64,000 bases of DNA from JAXGMV01 sp040772085. GTDB taxonomy: Bacteria; Chloroflexota; Anaerolineae; Anaerolineales; Anaerolineaceae. Position 1 is the stretch's first letter. Every line of letters starts with the position of its first letter. The position numbers and the translations under genes are program-made. The notes beneath the pieces were generated by a model. That model saw nothing but the letters and a program-made list of their open reading frames with translations. It did not search any database and was not told the DNA's origin. Location of the stretch: positions 992,001-1,056,000 of the forward strand of contig JAXGYU010000001.1 in the NCBI GenBank assembly GCA_040772085.1, given 5' to 3'. Shown here one piece after another: positions 8,287 to 16,548 of this stretch.

Positions 8287-9588
8287 TTAGAGGTTGGGCA
8301 CGGATATCAGGACCTTATCCACCCGCAGCCCATCCATGTCCAGGACTTCAAAATCATACTTGCCGTATTCGAAGCGGTCGCCTACCTTCGGGATGCGGTC
8401 GAGCTGATGGATCACAAAACCGGCCAGGGTCTGGTAGCCGACCTTGTCTTCTTCTGGCAGTTCCTCAAGGTCAAGCAGCAGCTTAAGCTCCTGGATGTCG
8501 ATCAGGCCATCGACCAGCAGGCTGCCGTCCACACGTTTGACGACCTCCCCGGACTCAATGTCATCAGGGTCGCTGAAAGCGCCGACCATCGACTCAAAGA
8601 TGTCCATCAGCGTGACCAGCCCGAGCAGTCCGCCATATTCATCCAGCACCAGCGCGTTGACAACACCGGTACTCTTCATCTGCGTGAGCGCCTTAACCGC
8701 CAGCATATTTTCTGGCAGGAAGAGCGGCTCATGCAGTATCTCACGCAGCCGCTCCGCTGAGTTGACGTTCTCGTGTTCGTAGTACTCTTTTATCTTCAGG
8801 ACGCCAATGACGTGGTCGAGGTTATCTTCAGCTACCGGCAGCCAGCTATGGTCAGTTTCACGGATATCCGCGCGAATCTCATCGGGCGGATCGTTGATAT
8901 CGATCCACTCCATCTCGGTCCGCGGTGTGATCAACGCCGCCAGATAGAGGTCACTGAAGCGAAAGACCCCTTCGACAATCTCCTGTTCTTCGGCATGCAT
9001 GATGCCGCTGATGCGCGCCAGATCGATCAGGATCTTGATCTCTTCCATCGACATTGACTGCTGCGGCGCAATCGGGATGCCGAACAAACGCATGCCCAGT
9101 TTGACTGACGCGCTGAGGAATTTCTCCACCGGTCGGAAAATCACGCTCAGAAACGCGATCGGGCGGGCGACCAGCATCGCGAATCGCTCCGGATCGCTCA
9201 TCGCCGCGCGCTTGGGGATCAGCTCGCCGAGAACGATCGAGAAGTAAGTGATTAGACCGACGATCAGAAAAAAGGCTAACTGATTGCTGAGCGAGGCAGA
9301 CAGACCCATCCTGATGAAAATGGGGGCGACCTGCGCCACCAGCGTCAGACCGCCGAACGCGCCCGAGAGGACGCTGATGAGCGAGATGCCGATCTGGATT
9401 GTCGAAAGGAATTCGTTCGGATTTTCGAGCAGTCGCAGCAGTGTTTTGACTGATTTATCTTCCGGCGAATAGTTGGCGGTCAGCCGCTCCTTGCGGGTTG
9501 ACACCAGCGCCAGCTCGGAGAACGCGAAAAAGCCATTCACCAGAATGAGCAGCAGGATGACGCTAACTTGTATGACTGTCTCGGACAT
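8287..9588 (-). CDS. CNNM/CBS-domain protein, HlyC/CorC family
   Basis: A 433-residue membrane protein. Residues about 1-190 are the CNNM (DUF21) transmembrane domain with several hydrophobic helices. Residues about 205-330 hold a CBS pair, including the usual T-P-R-T segment and the V-L-D-E-Y-G-G-L-x-G-L-V-T motif. Residues about 345-430 are the CorC/HlyC C-terminal domain. Family members are linked to Mg2+/Co2+ transport; the substrate here is unknown. The likely -10 (TATGAT, 9601-9606) lies 12 nt before the ATG without an obvious ribosome-binding site. First gene of the CorC-sbcC-GT-GT series. Confidence 0.92.
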   Translation of the reverse strand: MSETVIQVSVILLLILVNGFFAFSELALVSTRKERLTANYSPEDKSVKTLLRLLENPNEFLSTIQIGISLISVLSGAFGGLTLVAQVAPIFIRMGLSASLSNQLAFFLIVGLITYFSIVLGELIPKRAAMSDPERFAMLVARPIAFLSVIFRPVEKFLSASVKLGMRLFGIPIAPQQSMSMEEIKILIDLARISGIMHAEEQEIVEGVFRFSDLYLAALITPRTEMEWIDINDPPDEIRADIRETDHSWLPVAEDNLDHVIGVLKIKEYYEHENVNSAERLREILHEPLFLPENMLAVKALTQMKSTGVVNALVLDEYGGLLGLVTLMDIFESMVGAFSDPDDIESGEVVKRVDGSLLVDGLIDIQELKLLLDLEELPEEDKVGYQTLAGFVIHQLDRIPKVGDRFEYGKYDFEVLDMDGLRVDKVLISVPNL

Positions 9589-9621
9589 GTATTAAATCAT
9601 ATCATAGCCGCCCGCATGGAT

Positions 9622-9651
9622 TGGACAGCGCAACCGGAAAATTGCTACAAT
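9622..9651 (+). promoter_or_regulatory. Probable promoter of the amidohydrolase gene
   Basis: TGGACA at 9622-9627 and TACAAT at 9646-9651 with an 18-nt spacer. The transcript would carry a short leader that includes the TGGAGG ribosome-binding site at 9681-9686. Confidence 0.45.
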
Positions 9652-9692
9652 GAAGTGGTTGCATGGCTAACATTACATCTTGGAGGCGCTTC

Positions 9693-11315
9693 ATGACTGA
9701 ACAATTTGACACCATCATCCGCAATGGACTGGTTTACGACGGACGGGGCAGCTCTCCGCTCAAGGCTGATATCGGCATCAGGGAAAAGAAAATCGCCGCA
9801 ATCGGTGACTTGTCTGCCGCCCGCGCCAACCATACGCTGGACGCACAAGGCAAAATCGTCGCGCCAGGGTTCATCAATGTCATGAGCTGGGCGCCGATTA
9901 CGCTGCTGCAGGACGGGCGCTCGTTAAGTGACTTGCAGCAGGGGGTAACGCTTGAAGTCTTCGGCGAAGCTTGGTCAGAGGGACCGCTGACACCGCAAAT
10001 GAAACAGGATGTGCTTGATGGTCAGGGTGATTTCAAATTTGACGTGCCCTGGGACACCCTGGGTGGATTCCTCAGCCACCTCGAAACAAAAGGGACGTCC
10101 TGCAACTTTGCGTCCTATCTTGGCTGCACTACGCTACGCATCTACGCCGTGGGATATGACGACCGTCCCCCGACAGCGGAGGAACTGGAGACGATGCGCG
10201 CGCTGGTCAGGCAGGGAATGGAGGAAGGCGCCCTGGGCATCAGCACCGCTTTGATTTACCCGCCCGGCGCCTACGCCAAGACGGATGAGCTGGTGGAACT
10301 GGCCAAAGTCGCGGCGAAATATGACGGCATCTACATTTCCCATTTACGGTCTGAAGGCAACCAGTTCCTGCAGGGGCTGGGCGAGCTGTTCGAGATCGCC
10401 GAACAGGTCGGCATCAAGGCCGAGATCTATCACCTCAAAGCCATGGGCGTGGACAACTGGCACAAGATGAACCTGGCGATCGGCATGGTCAACGCGGCTC
10501 GGGCACGTGGTCTGCGCGTCACCGCCGACATGTACACCTATCCTGCCGGCGGTACCGGGCTGACAGCCAGCCTGCCGCCCTGGGTGCAAGCGGGCGGGTT
10601 CGACGCTTTTACCGCCCGTCTGCGTGATCCCGAAACCCGAGCCAGGGTCAAGGCAGAGATGAGCACGCCGACCGATGCGTGGGAAAACATTTATCTGATG
10701 TCAGGCAAACCTGAAAACGTCCTCCTGACCGAGTTTGCGACTGAGGCGCTCAAACCATTGCAGGGCAAGACTTTGGCCGAAGTGGCCAGCGCGCGCGGCA
10801 CGGACCCGTTCGATACAATCCTCGATCTGATTCTGGAAGACAACACCCGCGTCGAGGCGATCTATTTCACGATGACTGAAGAGAACCTCGAACGGCAACT
10901 GATGCAGCCCTGGGTGTGCATCGGTTCTGACGCGCCTTCACAAGCACCGGAAGGTCTGTTCCTCAATTCACGCGTGCATCCCCGCGCCTACGGCTGCTTC
11001 TCGCGCTATCTGGCAAAGTTTGTCCGTGACCAGCGGCTACTGCCTCTGGAGGAAGCCCTCCGCAAGATCACCTCGCTGCCGGCAGACAATCTGCGTCTGC
11101 AGGGTCGGGGCAGTCTGCTGCCTGGTTATTACGCTGATATCGTCATCTTTGATCTGGACGAGATTTGCGACAACGCGACGTTCGCAGACCCGCAGGTGCT
11201 GGCGACAGGCATGAGCCATGTCTTCGTCAATGGCACCCAGGTTATCGCGGATGGCAATCACACCGGCGCCCTGCCGGGTATGGCAGTCCGCGGTCCAGGA
11301 TATATTGGAAATTAA
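9693..11315 (+). CDS. Amidohydrolase, D-aminoacylase-like subfamily
   Basis: A 540-residue amidohydrolase. The start at 9693 is chosen because TGGAGG lies 6 nt upstream and the protein then begins TEQFDTIIRNGLVYDGRG, the usual family start. The domain order is an N-terminal beta-sandwich strand, a TIM barrel, then a return strand (GYYADIVIFDLDEI, about residue 475). It resembles N-acyl-D-amino-acid deacylases, but the first metal motif H-x-H after G-F-I is replaced by FINVMSW. The later I-S-H-L-R and Y-H-L-K-A histidines (about 215 and 245) and the S-D-A near 415 are kept. Substrate unknown. Confidence 0.85.
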   Translation: MTEQFDTIIRNGLVYDGRGSSPLKADIGIREKKIAAIGDLSAARANHTLDAQGKIVAPGFINVMSWAPITLLQDGRSLSDLQQGVTLEVFGEAWSEGPLTPQMKQDVLDGQGDFKFDVPWDTLGGFLSHLETKGTSCNFASYLGCTTLRIYAVGYDDRPPTAEELETMRALVRQGMEEGALGISTALIYPPGAYAKTDELVELAKVAAKYDGIYISHLRSEGNQFLQGLGELFEIAEQVGIKAEIYHLKAMGVDNWHKMNLAIGMVNAARARGLRVTADMYTYPAGGTGLTASLPPWVQAGGFDAFTARLRDPETRARVKAEMSTPTDAWENIYLMSGKPENVLLTEFATEALKPLQGKTLAEVASARGTDPFDTILDLILEDNTRVEAIYFTMTEENLERQLMQPWVCIGSDAPSQAPEGLFLNSRVHPRAYGCFSRYLAKFVRDQRLLPLEEALRKITSLPADNLRLQGRGSLLPGYYADIVIFDLDEICDNATFADPQVLATGMSHVFVNGTQVIADGNHTGALPGMAVRGPGYIGN

Positions 11316-11375
11316 TGAGCAGAAATATTATTATTATTAGCGCTTGATGAAAATGAACTCAAATGGAGGGAAAGT

Positions 11376-13073
11376 ATGAAATTTGATGAAATGAAATATG
11401 AACGACCGGACTTTGACGCGCAATACGAAAAAGCCAAATCCCTGATGACGCGGATGGAAGGCGCGGCCTCTGCTGAAGAACTGGTCGCCGCACTCCTTGA
11501 GCTGAACAACATGATGAAATACCTTGAGACGCAAATGAGTCTCAGCTATGTCCGCTATACGATCAACACAAAGGACGAATTCTACGCGGCTGAAAAGGAA
11601 GTGTTCGATCAGCAACTGCCGCGCTTCGAGGAGTTCCTGGCCAAGAAGGCTCGTCTTGTTCTGAATTCACCCTTCAGATCAGACATCGCTGAGAAATTTG
11701 GCCCGTATCTGCTCGAAAAATATGAGGTCAATCAGAAGGTGTTCACGCCGGAGATCCTGGACGATCTGGTGGAAGAAAACAAGCTGCGCAGCGAGTACCA
11801 GACTCTGATGGCATCCGCGGAGATCGAATTCGAAGGCAAGAAATATAACCTCACCGGTCTTGGACCCTTCATGCAGTCCACGGAACGTGATACCCGCCGC
11901 CGCGCCAATAATGCCTACTGGAACTGGATGGCAGCACACGCGGCCGAGCTGGATGGCATCTATGACAAACTGGTCGCCTTGCGCCAGCGGATGGCAGAGA
12001 AATTGGGCTATGAGAATTTTGTGCCGGTCGCTTACGCCCGCATGGAGCGCACGGACTGGGGGCTGGAAGATGCTCGCGTCTATCGCGACCAGATCAGACA
12101 GTATGTCGTCCCGCTAGCCCAGAAACTTTACAAGCAGCAGGCAGCCCGGCTGGGCATCAGCGACATGAAGAATTACGACTACGCTCTTGATTTCCTGACG
12201 GGCAATCCCAAACCAGCCGGCGAAGAAGCCTACCTGGTAGAGCAGGCGAAGAAGATGTACGCTGAGCTATCACCCGAGACGGATGAATTCTTCAAAGTCA
12301 TGACCAGTCAGAAGCTGATGGACCTGACCACCAAGCCCGGCAAAGCCAACGGCGGATATATGACCTATTTCCCCGATTACAAAGTGCCGTTCATTTTCAG
12401 CAATTTCAACGGCACGTCCGGTGATGTGGATGTCCTCACCCATGAGGCAGGTCATGCCCTGCAAGGCTATCTGCAGCGCGATGTCGAGTTCCGCGACCAG
12501 ACCACGAACACCGCGGAGGTCGCTGAGATCCACTCCATGTCAATGGAATTCTTCACCCACGGCTGGATGGAGTCATTCTTCAAGCAGGACACGGTCAAAT
12601 ATTATTACAGCCATGTTGTTGACGCGCTGAAGTTCCTGCCGTATGGCGCGACGATTGATGAATTCCAGGAATGGGTCTATCTCAATCCGGCGGCGAAGCC
12701 GGTCGAACGTAACCGCAAGTTCAGGGAGATCGAGAAGAAGTATCTGCCGCATATCGATTATGACGGGCATGAATATCTGGAGAACGGCGGGTTCTGGCAG
12801 AAGCAATTGCATATCTTCCTCTACCCGCATTACTATCTCGACTACACGCTGGCGCAGGTCGTCGCATTCCAGTATTTCATCTGGGATATGAAGAACCATG
12901 CCGAAGCCTGGCAATCCTATCTGACCCTGTGCCGCAGATCAGGTCTGGTGCCTTTCAAAGCGTTACTTCAGGAATCAGGCTTGAAAGACCCGTTCGTCGC
13001 AGGCACCATTGCTGCCATCACGCCCGAGCTCGAGAAATACCTCGATTCGCTTGACACAGAGACATTGAAATAA
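11376..13073 (+). CDS. M3-family oligoendopeptidase (PepF-like)
   Basis: A 565-residue cytosolic metallopeptidase without signal peptide. The zinc motif H-E-A-G-H is at residues 356-360 and the third ligand, a Glu in A-E-I-H-S-M-S-M-E, is near 385. Family members degrade oligopeptides of roughly 5-20 residues. The start has a strong GGAGGG ribosome-binding site 7 nt upstream. It follows the amidohydrolase gene by 60 nt on the same strand, so the two may be cotranscribed as a peptide-catabolism pair. Confidence 0.93.
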   Translation: MKFDEMKYERPDFDAQYEKAKSLMTRMEGAASAEELVAALLELNNMMKYLETQMSLSYVRYTINTKDEFYAAEKEVFDQQLPRFEEFLAKKARLVLNSPFRSDIAEKFGPYLLEKYEVNQKVFTPEILDDLVEENKLRSEYQTLMASAEIEFEGKKYNLTGLGPFMQSTERDTRRRANNAYWNWMAAHAAELDGIYDKLVALRQRMAEKLGYENFVPVAYARMERTDWGLEDARVYRDQIRQYVVPLAQKLYKQQAARLGISDMKNYDYALDFLTGNPKPAGEEAYLVEQAKKMYAELSPETDEFFKVMTSQKLMDLTTKPGKANGGYMTYFPDYKVPFIFSNFNGTSGDVDVLTHEAGHALQGYLQRDVEFRDQTTNTAEVAEIHSMSMEFFTHGWMESFFKQDTVKYYYSHVVDALKFLPYGATIDEFQEWVYLNPAAKPVERNRKFREIEKKYLPHIDYDGHEYLENGGFWQKQLHIFLYPHYYLDYTLAQVVAFQYFIWDMKNHAEAWQSYLTLCRRSGLVPFKALLQESGLKDPFVAGTIAAITPELEKYLDSLDTETLK

Positions 13074-13092
13074 CACGCGATGCCGTGTAAGA

Positions 13093-13123
13093 GAAGAGGT
13101 TCCGTTGTTTACGGAACCTCTTC
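13093..13123. terminator. Hairpin between convergent M3 peptidase and sbcD genes
   Basis: A perfect 12-bp stem (13093-13104 with 13112-13123) and 7-nt loop. One arm lies inside the last codons of sbcD. No good U-run follows on either strand, so it may act as a weak bidirectional terminator or a 3'-end stabiliser. Confidence 0.55.
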
Positions 13124-14374
13124 CTCATTCTCCAGATCGATCATCCCTTCGGATTCGACGGATCGGATCACCTCCGCCGCGAGCGAATCCAGCGCCGGAC
13201 GTTCATCAACGCTGATATTGACCGTATCCCAATACAGGCTCACCAGCTCTTCAGCGGTCAATCTGCCGATAAATTCCTCCGGGCTCAGGCGGGAGCGCTG
13301 ATCATGACCAATGAGAATCGGCATGGTGAATGTCAGTGCCTTGCTGGTGTAAGCGTGCATGGATGCTTCATCGATCATGTTGCGCAGATCTTTTGGCAAT
13401 CTGACAGTCAGACGAATAACCGCGTTGTCCAGCTCATCCTGCGGCGGCAAAGCAGCCTGCAGTTGACCGGTGACATTGATCGGGTTGTCAATGGTCACCG
13501 TCCGGTCGATAAATTTTCTGCCATTCAATTCGCGCCAGGCAACCCGGGTCTCACCTCTGGATACCTCAGCCACCATGAAATACTTCTTGTCATTGACCTC
13601 GCCAAAATCGACCCGTTCAATCGATCCCGGATAAATTACCGGCGGGTGCTGTCCTTCGTTGAGGTTCTGCGCCTTATGGATATGTCCCAACGCGACATAG
13701 TCAAGCCGTTTGTCCTTGACCAGACTGCGCGGCAATGTCATTTCCGCGCCGAGGACCGCGCTGCGCTCATTGCCGTAGGTTGCGCCCTCGATCGTCGCGT
13801 GCGCCGCCATGATTGCCGGCAGCGTGGGATCCAGATCGTCGAGCATGCGTTCCGCGGCGCCCTGCACCAGGGTATTCAGGGTCAGCGCGACATCTTCCGA
13901 ACTTTCGCCTCGGTTCAACTCCGCGGTCATCAGCCGCGAGCGGGTAACCCAGGGCATACAGATCACCTGAGCCTGCAACCCGCCAAGCTGTGCCGGCGTC
14001 AGCAGCGTTGGCTTCTCGATCACATGCACGCCCGGGACCTGCAGCGTTTCAAATTCATGCAGGGCGTGCGCCCGGCCAAAAGCGGGCGAGAGGTCATGGT
14101 TGCCGACGATCAGCACTACCTGGATGCCAGCCTGCGACAGGCGGGCGATGCGCCGCCCCCATTCGCGCTGGTAGGTTGGTACGGGCGTGCGGTCGCGGTA
14201 AGCGTCACCGGAGAAGATCACCAGGTCGACTTTTCCAGCAATGGCGGTATCGACGATGGTATCCAGCGCTTTTAGAAAATCGAGCACCCTTACCGGCAGC
14301 CCGCTGGCAGGGTCGGTCTTGCCGCGGCCGGCAATATCGATATGAGCGTCCGAGAAATGCAGCAGTTTGATCAT
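13109..14374 (-). CDS. sbcD: Exonuclease subunit SbcD (Mre11-like)
   Basis: A 421-residue calcineurin-like phosphoesterase of the Mre11/SbcD type. The metal motifs are in order: F-S-D-A-H-I-D (residues 7-13), S-G-D-A-Y (about 55), V-G-N-H-D-L (about 93), A-A-H-A-T (about 193) and L-G-H-I-H (about 234). It should pair with the SbcC encoded at 5692-8262. Its ATG overlaps the stop of the upstream C39-like peptidase gene by 4 bases, an unusual partner. Acidic C-terminal tail (ENEEEVP). Confidence 0.95.
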   Translation of the reverse strand: MIKLLHFSDAHIDIAGRGKTDPASGLPVRVLDFLKALDTIVDTAIAGKVDLVIFSGDAYRDRTPVPTYQREWGRRIARLSQAGIQVVLIVGNHDLSPAFGRAHALHEFETLQVPGVHVIEKPTLLTPAQLGGLQAQVICMPWVTRSRLMTAELNRGESSEDVALTLNTLVQGAAERMLDDLDPTLPAIMAAHATIEGATYGNERSAVLGAEMTLPRSLVKDKRLDYVALGHIHKAQNLNEGQHPPVIYPGSIERVDFGEVNDKKYFMVAEVSRGETRVAWRELNGRKFIDRTVTIDNPINVTGQLQAALPPQDELDNAVIRLTVRLPKDLRNMIDEASMHAYTSKALTFTMPILIGHDQRSRLSPEEFIGRLTAEELVSLYWDTVNISVDERPALDSLAAEVIRSVESEGMIDLENEEEVP

Positions 14375-15684
14375 GGGCAGCCTGAGACGCCCAGCTCCGA
14401 CATCATGCCGGTTGAGGGCGGGAAGTTGGGATGATATTTCAAACTTTCACATAAATCCGCTATCGCCGCCTGCCGGTCGCCCATCATCGATTCTGCCCGC
14501 GCGCGCCAGTAAAAAGTCTCTTCCAGATAGGGTTTACGCGCGTTGTCCAGCGTCTGGTTTGCCAGATCGATCACATCCTGATAGCGCCCGCTGTAATAGT
14601 AGGCGAAGTAAGGGCCGGTCGAATACCACAGCATGCGCCAGGGGCGGCTGCTGCCGGTGATGGAAGGATAGGTAGCGAAGGCTTCGTCATAGGCCGCGGA
14701 GGCACCGGCATAATCATTCAAGCCCACGAGGCTGCTGCCGCGATTAAACCAGGCAAAATATTGGTTGATGCCGGTGAAAGTCAGGGTTTCCTTTGACGCG
14801 ATTTCCGCGGCAATGTGATAAGCCGCCGCTTCGTCAGCGTAATCACCGAGCAGGTCAAAGACCTGCGGCTCATACTCATAGGGATACACCACCATGAAGG
14901 CAAAATTGAAGGCGCGCCATTCTGTGTCCAGCTCAGCGTATGAGACCCAGTTGTTCTCTTTAATCAGGGAATCCTGGGTGCGGAACATGCCCCTGGCGTC
15001 ATCGTAGCCATCGATCATATTGTAGTGACCCATCCAGCTCACCACACCGGCGACATCCAGATGAAAGATGCCTTTTTCAATCAGCACCGGAAAACCAGCG
15101 GCGACAAAACGCTTGAGCATCTCCTGGGTGCCGCCATAACGCAGCACAATGCCGAGGTTGGTATAACCCTGCACGTAATTGACCATCTCATAGGGCATGA
15201 CGTTGAAATCATCAGCGAATGGCTTCAGCACTGCTGCCGCCTGATTGACATCTCCCTGCCAGTTCCAGAAGTTGAGCGCCATCGCCATATTGGCAGGCGC
15301 GCAATAATTGGTATGCCCCGTCTGACTGACGTAGGTGATCCCGTCCACGAGCGCGGAAGCGGGCAGCGGGGTGGGTTCGATCGTCGCGGTTGGCTCGACA
15401 ACAGGCGTGGCGGTCGCGGCCTCCGTCGGCGCCAACGTGACGGTTGCCACCTGAGCCAAGGTTGCCTGCGGCGTCATGGTCACCACCTGAATTTCGGGGG
15501 TCGCGATGCTGCCCGGGACGAAAATCTGCTCTTCAGGTTTGTTGACCGAGTAGAATAACCGGCCCGCGACGGTGTCAAGTCTTGACGCGACGCGCACGCG
15601 AATTGCCGGAATCATCAGTGCCAGTACCACCACGAAAATAGCCGCGATTAACAGCCAGAATAGTATTTTGATTGTCTTGTTCAT
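14371..15684 (-). CDS. Membrane-anchored C39-like peptidase with TPR-like tail
   Basis: A 437-residue protein. Residues about 7-30 are one transmembrane segment or uncleaved signal, followed by a Thr/Pro/Ala-rich linker (about 65-110). The peptidase-C39-like domain has the nucleophile Cys in N-Y-C-A-P-A-N (about residue 128) and a His in G-H-Y-N-M-I-D-G-Y (about 223). Residues about 310-430 are helical repeats with TPR spacing (F-x-Y-Y-Y-S-G-R-Y-x-D-V). It probably acts outside the cytosol. Translationally coupled to sbcD downstream. A TATAAT ends 7 nt upstream of the ATG, so it may be leaderless. Confidence 0.82.
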   Translation of the reverse strand: MNKTIKILFWLLIAAIFVVVLALMIPAIRVRVASRLDTVAGRLFYSVNKPEEQIFVPGSIATPEIQVVTMTPQATLAQVATVTLAPTEAATATPVVEPTATIEPTPLPASALVDGITYVSQTGHTNYCAPANMAMALNFWNWQGDVNQAAAVLKPFADDFNVMPYEMVNYVQGYTNLGIVLRYGGTQEMLKRFVAAGFPVLIEKGIFHLDVAGVVSWMGHYNMIDGYDDARGMFRTQDSLIKENNWVSYAELDTEWRAFNFAFMVVYPYEYEPQVFDLLGDYADEAAAYHIAAEIASKETLTFTGINQYFAWFNRGSSLVGLNDYAGASAAYDEAFATYPSITGSSRPWRMLWYSTGPYFAYYYSGRYQDVIDLANQTLDNARKPYLEETFYWRARAESMMGDRQAAIADLCESLKYHPNFPPSTGMMSELGVSGCP

Positions 15685-15691
15685 GGAAAAA

Positions 15692-15697
15692 ATTATA
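15692..15697 (-). promoter_or_regulatory. -10 box for the C39-like peptidase gene, leaderless-type
   Basis: TATAAT on the minus strand, 7 nt from the ATG at 15684, with only T/C residues between and no ribosome-binding site. Confidence 0.5.
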
Positions 15698-15762
15698 ACA
15701 TCCGTGGCTAACCAAGTCTGGAGAAGGAAGGCTTAAAGGCACATATGAGGAACGCTATTCTA

Positions 15763-15791
15763 TTGACTTTCTTATATGGAAATGTTATAAA
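15763..15791 (+). promoter_or_regulatory. Strong sigma70-type promoter for the NYN gene
   Basis: TTGACT (15763-15768), a 17-nt spacer and TATAAA (15786-15791). The start of transcription should fall near 15798, giving a leader of about 93 nt. This is one of the best promoters in the window. Confidence 0.75.
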
Positions 15792-15797
15792 ATAGGC

Positions 15798-15890
15798 ATA
15801 TCCCCCTTGACCTTTAGGGGTCAGGGTGCGAGGCGGTAACCCCGCCTCTGCTTTTTAACGGCAAGTACCGCTTCTCTCAGGGGAACAGTC
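15798..15890 (+). ncRNA. Hairpin-rich leader RNA upstream of the NYN gene
   Basis: Two hairpins are visible. The first (15804-15826) pairs TGACC with GGTCA, extended by three G-C pairs across a bulged T. The second (15830-15848) is a perfect 7-bp stem GAGGCGG/CCGCCTC followed by five U residues (15852-15856), so it looks like a terminator inside the leader. GCGGTA (15833-15838) can instead pair with TACCGC (15866-15871), which would break the second hairpin. The AGGGG ribosome-binding site (15879-15883) lies just beyond. The layout suits an attenuator or a structured RNA; no known riboswitch is recognised. Confidence 0.5.
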
Positions 15891-16526
15891 ATGGATGGAA
15901 TCCCTTCAATAGTTTACGTTGACGCATTCAACCTATACTACTGTGCATTGAAAGGAACCTCATACAAATGGCTGAACTTGGAGATGCTGGTAAATCTGCT
16001 CTTACCCAAGAATTCCATCATAAAAATTAAGTACTTTACTGCCAGGGTGAACGCGCGCGCGAAGGATCCAGAACAACCTCTGCGGCAACAAATCTATCTG
16101 CGAGCGCTCGCCAGTAATCCAAAAATTGAAATCATTTACGGACATTTTCTGACACATGTTGTGCGAATGCCAGTTGCAAAACCTTCTGCGGGCAAATATT
16201 TTGAAGATGTGATCAAAACCGAAGAAAAAGGTTCTGATGTCAATCTTGCAACACATTTACTCTTTGATGGGGTAAAGTCCAATTACGCTGTTGCGATTTT
16301 AATCAGTAATGATTCAGACCTTGTAGAGCCAATAAAACTATTGAAGGATGAGTTTGGTAAACGCGTGATTGTCTTAAATCCAGGTCGGGAACATCCCAGT
16401 GTTGAGCTACGCAAGCATGCGCTTTTCGTAAAGGATATCCGGGAAGGTGTCTTAAAAGCCAGTCAGTTACCTGCTAGAATGGAAGATGGCAATGGTTCGT
16501 TTACAAAACCAGGTTCATGGGACTAG
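15891..16526 (+). CDS. NYN-domain (LabA/DUF88, PIN-like) protein
   Basis: A 211-residue protein. The N-terminal Y-V-D-A-F-N-L-Y-Y motif (about residues 9-17), the E-K-G-S-D-V-N-L-A segment (about 112-120) and the I-S-N-D-S-D-L motif (about 137-143) give the acidic cluster of the NYN/PIN nuclease fold, all intact. Such proteins are predicted RNases. Its codon use is AT-richer than that of the flanking genes, which suggests acquisition. It follows a structured leader with a strong promoter and is 22 nt upstream of radA. Confidence 0.85.
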   Translation: MDGIPSIVYVDAFNLYYCALKGTSYKWLNLEMLVNLLLPKNSIIKIKYFTARVNARAKDPEQPLRQQIYLRALASNPKIEIIYGHFLTHVVRMPVAKPSAGKYFEDVIKTEEKGSDVNLATHLLFDGVKSNYAVAILISNDSDLVEPIKLLKDEFGKRVIVLNPGREHPSVELRKHALFVKDIREGVLKASQLPARMEDGNGSFTKPGSWD

Positions 16527-16548
16527 TTGAATATAAAAGTAAAACCAA

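Noticed and set aside
13304..14275. A long open frame on the plus strand opposite sbcD
   Set aside because: It is the antisense of a clearly conserved sbcD frame, has no ribosome-binding site, and its translation resembles no protein family.
15891..16526. NYN gene as toxin of a two-gene protein toxin-antitoxin pair
   Set aside because: No small antitoxin frame is adjacent; radA follows and a divergent peptidase gene precedes. Only an RNA leader is a candidate partner.
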